Shown here: piece by piece, positions 43,380 to 51,245 of the stretch
Layout: each line of letters starts with the position of its first letter
Position numbering within the stretch: the first letter of the stretch is position 1
Assembly (NCBI RefSeq): GCF_900168195.1
Contig: NZ_FUYX01000007.1
Coordinates: 62,001 to 126,000 of the forward strand
Direction of reading: 5' to 3'
DNA from: Allobosea thiooxidans
GTDB lineage: Bacteria > Pseudomonadota > Alphaproteobacteria > Rhizobiales > Beijerinckiaceae
DNA length: 64,000 bases
The notes under the pieces: model-generated
Databases searched by the model: none
What the model was told of the DNA's origin: nothing
The model's input: the letters and a program-made list of their open reading frames with translations, nothing else
Made by a program: the position numbers and the translations under genes

Positions 43380-44194
43380 CGGCCGATCGCCTCCTTGAGC
43401 TTGGTGGAGGCGACGCGGCAGAGATGGGCGTATTCGCCAGAGGTCCGGAACAGCTCGTCGCGCGGATAGTCGGCCTCGACCGAAAGATCGGCCATGACGC
43501 GGCCGGGCCGGGCCGCCATCACCACGATCCGCTGCGAGAGATAGACCGACTCGAACACCGAGTGGGTGACGAAGACGGCGGTGAAGCGCTCGCGCCACCA
43601 CAGCTCCAGCAGATCGTCGTTGAGGCGGTGGCGGGTGATCTCGTCGAGCGCCGCGAAGGGCTCGTCCATCAGCAGGATCTTCGGCCGCATCACCAGCGCC
43701 CGCGCGATCGAGACGCGCATCTTCATGCCGCCCGAGAGCTCGCGCGGATAGGATTTCTCGAAACCCTTGAGGCCGACCAGCGCGAGCATCTCGGCGGCGC
43801 GCGCCTCGGCCTCGGCGCGCGGCACGCCCTTCAGCTTCAGCGGCAGCATGACGTTGGCGAGGGCATTCGCCCAGGGCATCAGCGTCGGGTCCTGGAAGAC
43901 GAAGCCGAGATCGCGCCCGCCATGACCGGCCGTGCCCTGATCGGCCCCCTGCTCGCCCGGCCAGGAGATCGTCCCGGAGGTGGGCGCGCCGAGGCCCGCG
44001 ATCATGCGCAGCAGGGTCGACTTCCCGCAGCCGGAGGGGCCGAGCAGGCTGATGAACTGCCCCGCCCCCAGCTCGAGATCGACGTCGCGAACCGCGAGCG
44101 TGCCGTTGGCGAAGCGCTTCGAGACATGCCGTACCGTCACCAGCGGAATCCCGGCGGTGGATTGCGGCTTCGTCTCGTCCATCGTCAAAGTCAT
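43376..44194 (-). CDS. NitT/TauT-type ABC ATPase
   Basis: This 272-residue protein starts at ATG 44194; another ATG four codons later is possible. Walker A GPSGCGKST, Q-loop FVFQDPTLMPW, signature LSGGMKMRVSIARAL, Walker B ILLMDEPFAALDE and H-loop VTHSVFE are all intact. It belongs to the SsuB/TauB/ThiZ group, importers for sulfonates, nitrate, taurine or thiamine precursors. It lies 23 bp after the binding-protein gene and overlaps the permease gene. Confidence 0.92.
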   Translation of the reverse strand: MTLTMDETKPQSTAGIPLVTVRHVSKRFANGTLAVRDVDLELGAGQFISLLGPSGCGKSTLLRMIAGLGAPTSGTISWPGEQGADQGTAGHGGRDLGFVFQDPTLMPWANALANVMLPLKLKGVPRAEAEARAAEMLALVGLKGFEKSYPRELSGGMKMRVSIARALVMRPKILLMDEPFAALDEITRHRLNDDLLELWWRERFTAVFVTHSVFESVYLSQRIVVMAARPGRVMADLSVEADYPRDELFRTSGEYAHLCRVASTKLKEAIGR

Positions 44195-44217
44195 CTTCTC
44201 AGTAGCGCTTGTCTGGC

Positions 44218-45249
44218 TCAGGCCTTGCCGATGCCCTTGTTCACGAATTCGAGGCTGTAGGCCTTCTTGACGTCGACGCCCGCCGGGACCACCCCAGCAT
44301 CCGTCATCGTCTTGGCGAAGCTCGCCCAGCGCGCGTCGGTCATCGCGCCGATGCCGAGCTGCAGCGCATCGCCGGAGAGCACGATGCCGCGCTCGTTCAT
44401 GACCTTGAGCGCGTAGTCGATCTTCTCCTGATCCATGTCCGGGTTGTCCTTGAGGATCCGGGCATTGGCGGCGGCGATGTTGGGACCGCCCTTCATGTAC
44501 TCGGCCCAGCCTTCCAGCGTGGCGTCGACGAAGCGCTGGACCAGCTCCTTCTTCTCCTGCGCCATCTTCTTGGAGATCGTGATGGTGGTATTGTAGTTCT
44601 CGAAGCCGGCATCGGCGAGGAGATGGACGACCGGATCGACGCCCGCCTTGCGGATGACGAAGGGCTCCGAGGACAGGAAGCCCTGCTGCGTGAGCTTCTT
44701 GTCGGCCAGGAACGGCGCCATGTTGAAGGTGTAGGGGCGGATCTGCTCGTCCTGGAAGCCGAATTTCAGCTTCAGGAACGGCCAGAAGCCGACGCGGGCC
44801 TGCGCCGCGATCAGGATCGGCTTGCCCTTCAGATCGGCAAGCGTGTCGTTGCCCTGGCCGGGATGCGAGATCAGGACCTGCGGATCCTTCTGGAAGATCG
44901 AGGCGATGCACATGAAGGGCAGGTTCTCATGCGCGAAGCTCAGCGCCTCCAGCGAGTTGCCCATGATCATGTCGACCCGGCCGCCGAGCAGGAGCTGGGT
45001 CGGGTTCTGCTGCGGGCCGCCGGGGCGGATATCGACCTCGATGCCGTACTTCTTGTAGATGCCGTTGGTTGCGGCCAGATAGAAACCGCCATGCTCGGTC
45101 TGGGCGCGCCAGTTGGTCTGGTAGCTGACCTTGTCCAGCGTCTGCGCGCTGACGCGCGCGCCCGGCACGGGGACCAGCAGCGAGGCGGCCGACCCGCCGA
45201 TCAGCCCGAGCGCGGCGCGCCGGTTCACGCGATATTTCATCGTCGCCAT
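44218..45249 (-). CDS. NMT1/ThiY-like substrate-binding protein
   Basis: This 343-residue protein starts at the ATG at 45249, eight bases after AGGGGAG. The leader (KYRVNRRAALGLIGGSAA) is a possible Tat signal, with cleavage near RVSAQT. The mature protein has the NMT1/THI5-like fold (VSYQTNWRAQTEHGGFYLA, LLLGGRVDMIMG). Relatives bind thiamine pyrimidine precursors, sulfonates or nitrate. The divergent neighbour is a creatininase-family amidohydrolase. That pairing fits import and hydrolysis of an N-formylamino-pyrimidine or a cyclic amide, but the ligand is not known. No TPP riboswitch was seen in the leader. Confidence 0.88.
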   Translation of the reverse strand: MATMKYRVNRRAALGLIGGSAASLLVPVPGARVSAQTLDKVSYQTNWRAQTEHGGFYLAATNGIYKKYGIEVDIRPGGPQQNPTQLLLGGRVDMIMGNSLEALSFAHENLPFMCIASIFQKDPQVLISHPGQGNDTLADLKGKPILIAAQARVGFWPFLKLKFGFQDEQIRPYTFNMAPFLADKKLTQQGFLSSEPFVIRKAGVDPVVHLLADAGFENYNTTITISKKMAQEKKELVQRFVDATLEGWAEYMKGGPNIAAANARILKDNPDMDQEKIDYALKVMNERGIVLSGDALQLGIGAMTDARWASFAKTMTDAGVVPAGVDVKKAYSLEFVNKGIGKA

Positions 45250-45397
45250 CTCGATATCTCCCCTGCGCCTGCGAGCGGGCCGGCCACTGGTCCGTCTCCT
45301 TATCCCATGCGATAGGACAGCGGGACAATGCAACGCCGTGGCGCCGGGCTTCTGCACAGAAACAAGGCAATCGCACCGGCTCCTGACAGGCCTGATC

Positions 45398-46198
45398 ATG
45401 ACCGCACGTTTCTGGGGCGACCTGAAGAGTTCCGATTTCGCCGCGCTGGCACCCGAGCGCACCGTCGCCGTGCTGCCGCTGGCGGCGATCGAGCAGCACG
45501 GCCCGCATCTGCCGGTCTCGGTCGACACCACCGTGATGAACGCGATGCTTGCCGAGGCGATGCCGCTGGTGCCGGCGGAGCTCGACGTGCTCGTCCTGCC
45601 GACGCAGGCGGTCTGCAAGTCGAACGAGCACCTGCACTCGCCGGGAACGCTGACGATCGGCTGGGAGAGCGCGATCCGCTCCTGGATCGAGATCGGCGAG
45701 AGCGTGAAGCGCGCGGGCCTGCGCAAGCTCGTGCTGATCACCTCGCATGGCGGCAATGTCGACCCGATAAAGATCGTCGCGCGGGAGCTGCGGGTCGGCC
45801 AGGGCATGCTCGCGGTCTGCACGGCCTGGATGTCCTTCGGCCTGCCGGACGGCCTCTTCGACGAACTCGACATCCGCCACGGCATCCATGGCGGCGACAT
45901 CGAGACCTCGCTGATGCTGCATTTCCGGCCGGACCTCGTCGACATGAGCAAGGCCGGGCCTTTCAAGCCGCACACGGTGACGATGGCCGAGGAGGGCTAC
46001 ACGCATCTGCGACCGACCGGCCCGCACGCTTTCGCCTGGATGGCCCAGGACGTGAATCGTTCCGGCGCTGTCGGCGACGCCAGTCTCGCGACGGCGGAGA
46101 AGGGCAAGGCCACCGCCGCGCTCCAGGCGCGGGGCTTCGTCCAGCTGATGGCGGATGTCGCGCGCCTGCCGCTCGACACGCTCTACAAGGCCGATTGA
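45398..46198 (+). CDS. Creatininase-family amidohydrolase
   Basis: This 266-residue protein begins at the ATG at 45398. Family motifs are VLPLAAIEQHGPHLP (metal-binding Glu and His), DTTVM, ITSHGGNVDP, and a late GIHGGDIETS carrying the glutamate. The family includes creatininase, the F420/riboflavin pathway formamide hydrolase ArfB and N-formylaminopyrimidine hydrolases. Metal ligands all seem present. It is divergent from an NMT1-type importer with 148 bp between them. The gene ends 3 bp from the soxR stop codon. Confidence 0.9.
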   Translation: MTARFWGDLKSSDFAALAPERTVAVLPLAAIEQHGPHLPVSVDTTVMNAMLAEAMPLVPAELDVLVLPTQAVCKSNEHLHSPGTLTIGWESAIRSWIEIGESVKRAGLRKLVLITSHGGNVDPIKIVARELRVGQGMLAVCTAWMSFGLPDGLFDELDIRHGIHGGDIETSLMLHFRPDLVDMSKAGPFKPHTVTMAEEGYTHLRPTGPHAFAWMAQDVNRSGAVGDASLATAEKGKATAALQARGFVQLMADVARLPLDTLYKAD

Positions 46199-46201
46199 GC
46201 C

Positions 46202-46657
46202 TCAATCGGGGTCGAGGAGGCGCGGCCCCGGCCCCTCCTCGCCCAGCCGGTCGAGCGGATTGTGCAGCGGGCAGTCCCGGACCGAGAGGCAGCCGCAGCC
46301 GATGCAGCCGTTGAGGTGGTCGCGCAGCCGCGTCAGCCGGTCGATGCGGCGCTCCAGTTCCGCCTTCCAGGCGGAGGAGAGCCGCGTCCAGTCCGCGACG
46401 GTCGGCGTGCGCTCCTGCGGCAGGGCCTTGAAGGCCTCGCGGATGGTCTTCAGCGGGATGCCGGCGCGCTGTGCCACCTTGATGATCGCGACTCTTCGCA
46501 GCACCTCGCGCGGATAGCGGCGCTGGTTGCCCGGCGTGCGGTGGCTGCGGATCAGCCCCTCCGCCTCGTAGAAATGCAGCGCCGAGACCGCGAGGCCGCT
46601 GCGCCGCGCGACATCGCCGACGCTGAGCTCCCCCGGCAAGGACCAGTGCTGGGACAT
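46202..46657 (-). CDS. soxR: SoxR, redox-sensing MerR-family activator
   Basis: This 151-residue protein has a MerR-type helix-turn-helix (about 11-35, [20 protein letters not shown]), a dimerisation helix, and the [2Fe-2S] ligands C118, C121, C123 and C129 ([12 protein letters not shown]). The spacing is the same as in E. coli SoxR. Redox-cycling compounds oxidise the cluster, and the protein then untwists its target promoter. It is divergent from a predicted FMN reductase gene, and a SoxR-type promoter with a 19-bp spacer lies between them. It probably controls that gene directly, as is typical for non-enteric SoxR, which usually lacks SoxS. Confidence 0.96.
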   Translation of the reverse strand: MSQHWSLPGELSVGDVARRSGLAVSALHFYEAEGLIRSHRTPGNQRRYPREVLRRVAIIKVAQRAGIPLKTIREAFKALPQERTPTVADWTRLSSAWKAELERRIDRLTRLRDHLNGCIGCGCLSVRDCPLHNPLDRLGEEGPGPRLLDPD

Positions 46658-46669
46658 CGGAAACGCCTC

Positions 46670-46700
46670 TTGACCTTAACCTTACTTGAGGTTCTATAAG
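46670..46700 (+). promoter_or_regulatory. SoxR-controlled promoter and operator
   Basis: -35 TTGACC (46670-46675) and -10 TATAAG (46695-46700) are separated by 19 bp, the overlong spacing typical of MerR-family promoters. Between them is the dyad CCTTAA-N6-TTGAGG. It differs by one base from the E. coli soxS operator CCTCAAGTTAACTTGAGG, with the same six-base centre. Transcription would start near 46707, 27 bp before the reductase start. The -35 box is 12 bp from the soxR start, which allows autoregulation. Confidence 0.9.
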
Positions 46701-46733
46701 CCCCGCTCCCGTGATGCAAACCGGAGCGCTTCC

Positions 46734-47327
46734 ATGCACCAGAAGGTCGATACGAGGATCAGGCTGGCCCTGATCTATGGCAGCAGCCGCGAAGGCCGGT
46801 TCTGCGACAAGGTCGCCGGCTGGGCGATCTCCCAGATCCAGGGCGACGGCCCGTTCGATCTGGCCGTCATCGATCCCGGCGAGATCGACCTGCCGCCGCG
46901 CCATGTCAGCGGCGGGCACCCTGCCCTCGAGGAGTTGCGGCAGGTCATCGGCTGGGCCGACGGCTTCGTGGTGGTGACCCCGGAATACAATCGCGGCTAC
47001 CCGGCGATCCTGAAATTCCTGATCGATGCGGTCGGGCCCGAATGGCGCGGCAAGCCTGTCGGCTTCATCTCATATGGCGGCATTTCGGGGGGCCTGCGCG
47101 CCGTCGAGCAGCTGCGCCTCGTCTTCGGGGAGCTGCATGCCGCGCCGATCCGCGACGGGGTCGCCTTCGCCGATGTCTGGAGCCGCTTCGATGCCGAAGG
47201 GCAGTTGCTCAATGCCGATCGGGCGGAGCAGGCGATGGCGACGATGCTGGCGCAGCTCCACTGGTGGGCGAGCGCGCTGCGCAAGGCGCGCGCGAGCGTG
47301 CCCTACGGCCAGTTCGCGCCGGCCTGA
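46734..47327 (+). CDS. NADPH-dependent FMN reductase-like flavoprotein
   Basis: This 197-residue flavodoxin-like protein has GGAG ahead of the ATG at 46734. FMN-binding motifs are visible: YGSSREGRFCDKVA at the phosphate loop and VTPEYNRGYPAILK near the isoalloxazine. YGGISGGLRA lies further on. Relatives are NADPH:FMN or quinone reductases (ChrR, SsuE type) that lower quinone redox-cycling by two-electron reduction. A SoxR promoter directly upstream makes it part of the redox-cycling-drug response. The C-terminal extension ends PYGQFAPA. Confidence 0.9.
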   Translation: MHQKVDTRIRLALIYGSSREGRFCDKVAGWAISQIQGDGPFDLAVIDPGEIDLPPRHVSGGHPALEELRQVIGWADGFVVVTPEYNRGYPAILKFLIDAVGPEWRGKPVGFISYGGISGGLRAVEQLRLVFGELHAAPIRDGVAFADVWSRFDAEGQLLNADRAEQAMATMLAQLHWWASALRKARASVPYGQFAPA

Positions 47328-47412
47328 GAGGCGATCCCGTCGCTGGGGGCATTCTTCAACCAGCGTGATACGTCACGCGAACGTGGAGAGAGCTTCACAA
47401 ATCCGAACTGGT

Positions 47413-47455
47413 CTCGTCGTGGCGGGATGCGGAACAATACCCGCCCCGAGACGAG
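47413..47455 (+). promoter_or_regulatory. Leader hairpin overlapping a ribosome-binding site
   Basis: CTCGTC/GACGAG and GGCGGG/CCCGCC form a two-part stem just before the MBL-fold gene. The right arm ends within the ribosome-binding site GAGGAG (47453-47458). Folding could reduce translation. Whether it is regulated is unknown. Confidence 0.3.
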
Positions 47456-47467
47456 GAGCCGACGGAT

Positions 47468-48232
47468 ATGAAGCTCAAACTTCTCCGCAACGCGACGCTG
47501 AAGCTCGACTATGGCGGCAGGACCTTCCTGCTCGATCCCGATTTCGGCCCTCGTCACAGTCGCCGCTCCTTCACCGGGCGCTCGCAGAACCCGATGGTCG
47601 ACCTGCCCGAGCCGATCGAGGACATCGTCGCCGGTGTCGACACCGTGATCGTCTCCCATCTCCACGCCGACCATTTCGATGAGGTCGCGAAGGAGCGGGT
47701 CCCCAAGAATCTGCCCGTGATCTGCCGGCCCGGCGACGAGGCGGCGATCGCGCAGGCGGGGTTCTCCTCGATCACGGCGATCGACTGCTTCGTCAGGCTG
47801 GGGCCGATCATCCTGAAGCGGCACCCCGCCCAGCACGGCACGGGCGCCGTCGTCGAGAAAATGGGACCGGTGATGGGGCTGAGCTTCGAGGCCCCGAACG
47901 AGCCGACGCTCTATTGGTGCGGCGACAGCGTGCTCTACCCGCCTCTGCGCGACGCGATAGCGGCCACCGGGCCCGATATCATCGTCACCCATTCCTGCGG
48001 CGCGATGTGGGACAACACGCTGATCGTGATGGACGAGGAGCAGACGCTGGCGGTCGCCGAGGCCTTCCCGCGCGCCACGCTGATCGCGACGCATATGGAA
48101 GCCCTGGACCACGCGACGGTCAGCCGCGCGGCGCTGCGCAAGGCTGCGAAGGAGCGCGGGATCGACACGAAGCGTCTGCGGATCCCGCTCGATGGCGAGA
48201 CCATCGAGGCCGGCGTACCCGCCCTGGTCTGA
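47468..48232 (+). CDS. MBL-fold metallo-hydrolase (UlaG/COG2220-like)
   Basis: This 254-residue protein has the zinc motif SHLHADHFD, further ligands in KRHPAQHG and WCGDSV, and a late ATHMEALDH histidine. There is no signal peptide. The COG2220 group includes lactonases and phosphodiesterases, and the substrate cannot be read from sequence. GAGGAG lies 9 bp before the ATG, partly within a leader hairpin. It stands alone, convergent with the malonyl-CoA decarboxylase gene. Confidence 0.88.
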   Translation: MKLKLLRNATLKLDYGGRTFLLDPDFGPRHSRRSFTGRSQNPMVDLPEPIEDIVAGVDTVIVSHLHADHFDEVAKERVPKNLPVICRPGDEAAIAQAGFSSITAIDCFVRLGPIILKRHPAQHGTGAVVEKMGPVMGLSFEAPNEPTLYWCGDSVLYPPLRDAIAATGPDIIVTHSCGAMWDNTLIVMDEEQTLAVAEAFPRATLIATHMEALDHATVSRAALRKAAKERGIDTKRLRIPLDGETIEAGVPALV

Positions 48233-48306
48233 AACCGCACGCGACCAGGCGGACTGCCGGCGCCAGAGCCGAAAGCCCGCCCGGGAACACGGCTACCGCG
48301 GCCGGA

Positions 48307-49638
48307 TCAACCGGCCGGGCGCAACAGCTTCCGGACGCTGCCGGACGCCACCACCGTGTTGCGGGTGGCGAAGGCCTCGTGGTTGGTCTCGATATCGTCG
48401 AGGTCGTAGCGGTAATTGACCATCACGCCGTGGGATTCCCGCAAGCCCCGCGCCGAGAGATTGCCGCCGACATTGATCCGCTCCAGCCGCGCCCCGTTGC
48501 CGAGGTGGAAACGCGCCACGGGATCGGTGACGCGGCCCGAGCTCGTCCGCGCCCGCAGCAAGTACTCGGCCATCATCTGCCCGAGAAGCTTGTCGCGGCG
48601 CGCCTTCGTCCCATCGTCGAGCGAGATCGTCTCGCCGGCCGGGCGGGCGAGTTCCGAACGCTCCTCGTTGGTCAGGGCGAGATCGCCGGGCTCCTGCGCG
48701 ATGCCGGCGAGCCAGCGGGCAAAGCCCGGCACCGGCGACAGCGTGACGAAGGTGTCGAGGCCGGGCAGTTCGCGCTTCAGATCCTCCGCCACCTGCTTGA
48801 TCAGGAAATTACCGAAGGAGATGCCGCGCAGCCCCTCCTGGCAGTTCGAGATCGAGTAGAATACCGCGGTCGTCGCCCGCTGCGCCGGTAGCACCTCGCG
48901 CTCGGAGCCGAGAAGCTCGTCGATACTGCCGGGGATTCCCGTGGTGAGCGCAACCTCGACGAAGATCAGCGGCTCGTCGACGAGCTGCGGGTGGAAGAAG
49001 GCGAAGCAGCGCCGGTCCGCCGGCTCCAGCCGCCGCCGCAGGTCGTCCCAGCCCTGGATCTCATGGACCGCCTCGTAGCGGATGATCTTCTCGAGCACGT
49101 TGGCCGGCGTGCGCCAGTCGATCCGGCGCAGCACGAGGAAGCCCCGGTTGAACCAGGAGCCGAAGAGGTGGCGGAAATCGACGTCGACCGCCTTCAGGTC
49201 GGGCTCGGTCTCCATCGCCTCGAACAGGGCCTCGCGCATCCGGACCAGCACGGGCGTGCCCTCGGGCGCGAGATTGAGGCGGCGTAGCAGCTCCTGCCGG
49301 CGCGGCTCGGCCGCCAGATGAAGCGCGGAGATCGCCGCCGCGTCGGGCTTCTTGCGATAGGCCTCGATCGCCTTGTCGAGCCGGTCGTGATCGGGCCCGA
49401 AACGTTCCTGCAGCATGTTGAAGAAGGCGAGTCGGCCGGGCTTGTCGAGCCGCTGCCAGGCTTCCAGCACCGCCTGCGCCAGCGCCATGCCCGAGGCCTC
49501 GCCCCGCCCGGAGAGCAGATCCTCGCAGAGCCGGTCGATCGGCCGGGCGCGGCCGCCGAGAAAGCGCTCGATGCCGATCAGGGCACGGCCGCGATCGGCC
49601 ACGCTCGTCAGAAGTTCGCCGAGAAACGCCATATCCAT
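48307..49638 (-). CDS. Malonyl-CoA decarboxylase
   Basis: This 443-residue protein has an N-terminal helical domain (about 1-140) and a catalytic GNAT-like domain (about 150-440). Conserved motifs include the serine in TLSPVPGFARWL and the C-terminal VNYRYDLDDIETNH. It converts malonyl-CoA to acetyl-CoA and CO2. In rhizobia the enzyme (MatA) is encoded with malonyl-CoA synthetase and a malonate carrier; neither is present here. The isolated gene may serve to remove malonyl-CoA made by side reactions, or act with unlinked mat genes. The second ATG (49632) is an alternative start. Confidence 0.94.
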   Translation of the reverse strand: MDMAFLGELLTSVADRGRALIGIERFLGGRARPIDRLCEDLLSGRGEASGMALAQAVLEAWQRLDKPGRLAFFNMLQERFGPDHDRLDKAIEAYRKKPDAAAISALHLAAEPRRQELLRRLNLAPEGTPVLVRMREALFEAMETEPDLKAVDVDFRHLFGSWFNRGFLVLRRIDWRTPANVLEKIIRYEAVHEIQGWDDLRRRLEPADRRCFAFFHPQLVDEPLIFVEVALTTGIPGSIDELLGSEREVLPAQRATTAVFYSISNCQEGLRGISFGNFLIKQVAEDLKRELPGLDTFVTLSPVPGFARWLAGIAQEPGDLALTNEERSELARPAGETISLDDGTKARRDKLLGQMMAEYLLRARTSSGRVTDPVARFHLGNGARLERINVGGNLSARGLRESHGVMVNYRYDLDDIETNHEAFATRNTVVASGSVRKLLRPAG

Positions 49639-49697
49639 GCGGTGCTCCGGGTTCGCAGGCCGATCCTATACGAGATTCAGCACAGGCAAATCGGGCA

Positions 49698-50963
49698 TCA
49701 GCGCAGCAGCTTCCAGGCCTTCAGGAAGAAATCCGGCGCGCCGAAATTCCCCGACTTCAGCGCCACGACCATCTCCGGCCCGTCGACCACGCGCGTCCAG
49801 GGCACGCCGGGGTCGATCTCGGGGCCGATTTCGAGCGTCCGGATGCCAAGCCCCAGCACGGTCGCGCCCGAAGTCTCGCCGCCCGCGACCAGAAGCCGCG
49901 TCACGCCGCCTTCGGAGAGCCGCCGCGCAACCTCGGCGAAGGCGTGCTCGACGATGCTGCCGGCCTTCTCGCGGCCGAGCCTGTCCTGCACCGCCGCGAC
50001 CTCGGCCGGATCGTCGCTGGAATAGAAGAGGAACGGCTTGTCCTGCGGCTGCGCCAGCGCCCAGGCCGCGAGGCCGGCCGCATCCTGGCTGCCATCGGCC
50101 AGCGCCAGCGGATCGACCTTGAGCGCGGGATAGCCAGCCTCCAGCGCCGCCTTGATCTGGCCCCGCGTCGCCGTCGAGCAGCTGCCGGAGATGATACCGG
50201 CACGGCCGGCGGGCGCCTTCAGCTCCTGCGGCCCGGGGCGCTCCGGCAGGAGGCCGGCGCGGCGGAAGTTCTGCGGCAGGCCCATGGCGATGCCGGAGCC
50301 GCCGGTGAGCAGGACATGCTCGGACACCGCATGGCCAAGCGTCATCAGATCTTCATTGGTCAGGGCGTCGGTGACGGCGTAACGCACACCTCCGGTCTCG
50401 AGCTTGGCAAGCCGTGCCTTCACCGCGGCGGGGCCGGCCAGCACGGTGGCGTAGTCGACGAGGCCGGTTTCGGCCTTCGCCTGCGCCGCCATCAGCCGCA
50501 TCAGGTTCGAATCCCGCATCGGCGTCAGCGGGTGGTCCTTCATCGAGCTCTCGTGCAGCGGCACGGCGCCGACGAAGAGATAACCCTGATAGATCGAGCG
50601 GCCATTCGCCGGAAAAGCCGGGCAGACGATGGCGAGCTTGGTGCCGAGCCGCTCCGCCAGCGCGTTCGCGACCGGGCCGATATTGCCCTCGGCCGTCGAA
50701 TCGAAGGTCGAGCAGTATTTGAACAGGATCTGGCGCGCGCCGGCCTTCAGCAGCGCCTCGCAGGCGGCGAGCGAGTCGGCGATGGCCTCGGCCACCGGAT
50801 TGGTCCGCGACTTCAGCGCCACGACGACCGCATCGGCCTCCGGCAAGGCCGCGTCGGCCGGCGGCACCCCGATGACCTGGACGGTGCGCATGCCGGCACG
50901 GTTCAGCATCAGCGCGACATCGGTCGCGCCCGTCATGTCATCGGCAATCACGCCCAGCAGCAT
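49698..50963 (-). CDS. otnK: 3-oxo-tetronate kinase-like (four-carbon acid sugar kinase)
   Basis: This 421-residue protein belongs to the DUF1537 kinases. The N-terminal substrate domain begins LLGVIADDMTGATDVAL, with KYCSTFDSTAEGNIGP further on. The C-terminal nucleotide-binding domain holds GGVTRLLVAGGETSGATV and ALKSGNFGAPDFF. Characterised members phosphorylate 3-oxo-tetronate or related four-carbon acids, usually beside an aldolase/decarboxylase (OtnC), an isomerase (OtnI) and a dehydrogenase. None of these is adjacent, so the substrate is uncertain. It ends 59 bp upstream of the malonyl-CoA decarboxylase start on the same strand. Confidence 0.88.
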   Translation of the reverse strand: MLLGVIADDMTGATDVALMLNRAGMRTVQVIGVPPADAALPEADAVVVALKSRTNPVAEAIADSLAACEALLKAGARQILFKYCSTFDSTAEGNIGPVANALAERLGTKLAIVCPAFPANGRSIYQGYLFVGAVPLHESSMKDHPLTPMRDSNLMRLMAAQAKAETGLVDYATVLAGPAAVKARLAKLETGGVRYAVTDALTNEDLMTLGHAVSEHVLLTGGSGIAMGLPQNFRRAGLLPERPGPQELKAPAGRAGIISGSCSTATRGQIKAALEAGYPALKVDPLALADGSQDAAGLAAWALAQPQDKPFLFYSSDDPAEVAAVQDRLGREKAGSIVEHAFAEVARRLSEGGVTRLLVAGGETSGATVLGLGIRTLEIGPEIDPGVPWTRVVDGPEMVVALKSGNFGAPDFFLKAWKLLR

Positions 50964-51245
50964 GCATCGTCTCCCTCGGCCATCCGGCTCGGTCTGCGGC
51001 AGCAGTTCTAACCGCCGGGCGGCCGCGAGGCGACAGCCATCGCCGCAACCGGCGGTTCCTTTACAGGCATGTCGCCGCTGTTGCCTTTCGCGGAGGCAGC
51101 ACTGCCTGCGAATTGATGCGCCGCATCATCGACGGCCGCATCTTTCTGAGTCAGGTTAGTACCAAGAGGGACGATCGGGACGGGCCGGCGCTGCCGCCGG
51201 CGCACCCAGACGACTCCGGGGATCCAATAAAAACGGGGGAGAAGC
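50964..51245. other. Intergenic region between divergent kinase and importer genes
   Basis: No gene is supported in these 282 bp. An inverted repeat AACCGCCGG/CCGGCGGTT (51010-51057) spans a 30-base loop. A GGGGGAG ribosome-binding site precedes the importer gene. Promoters for both divergent genes must lie here, but I could not place them. Confidence 0.4.

Noticed and set aside
45250-45397. TPP riboswitch before the NMT1-type binding-protein gene
   Set aside because: I looked for the CTGAGA and conserved ACC/GGG thi-box elements on the minus strand and found none.
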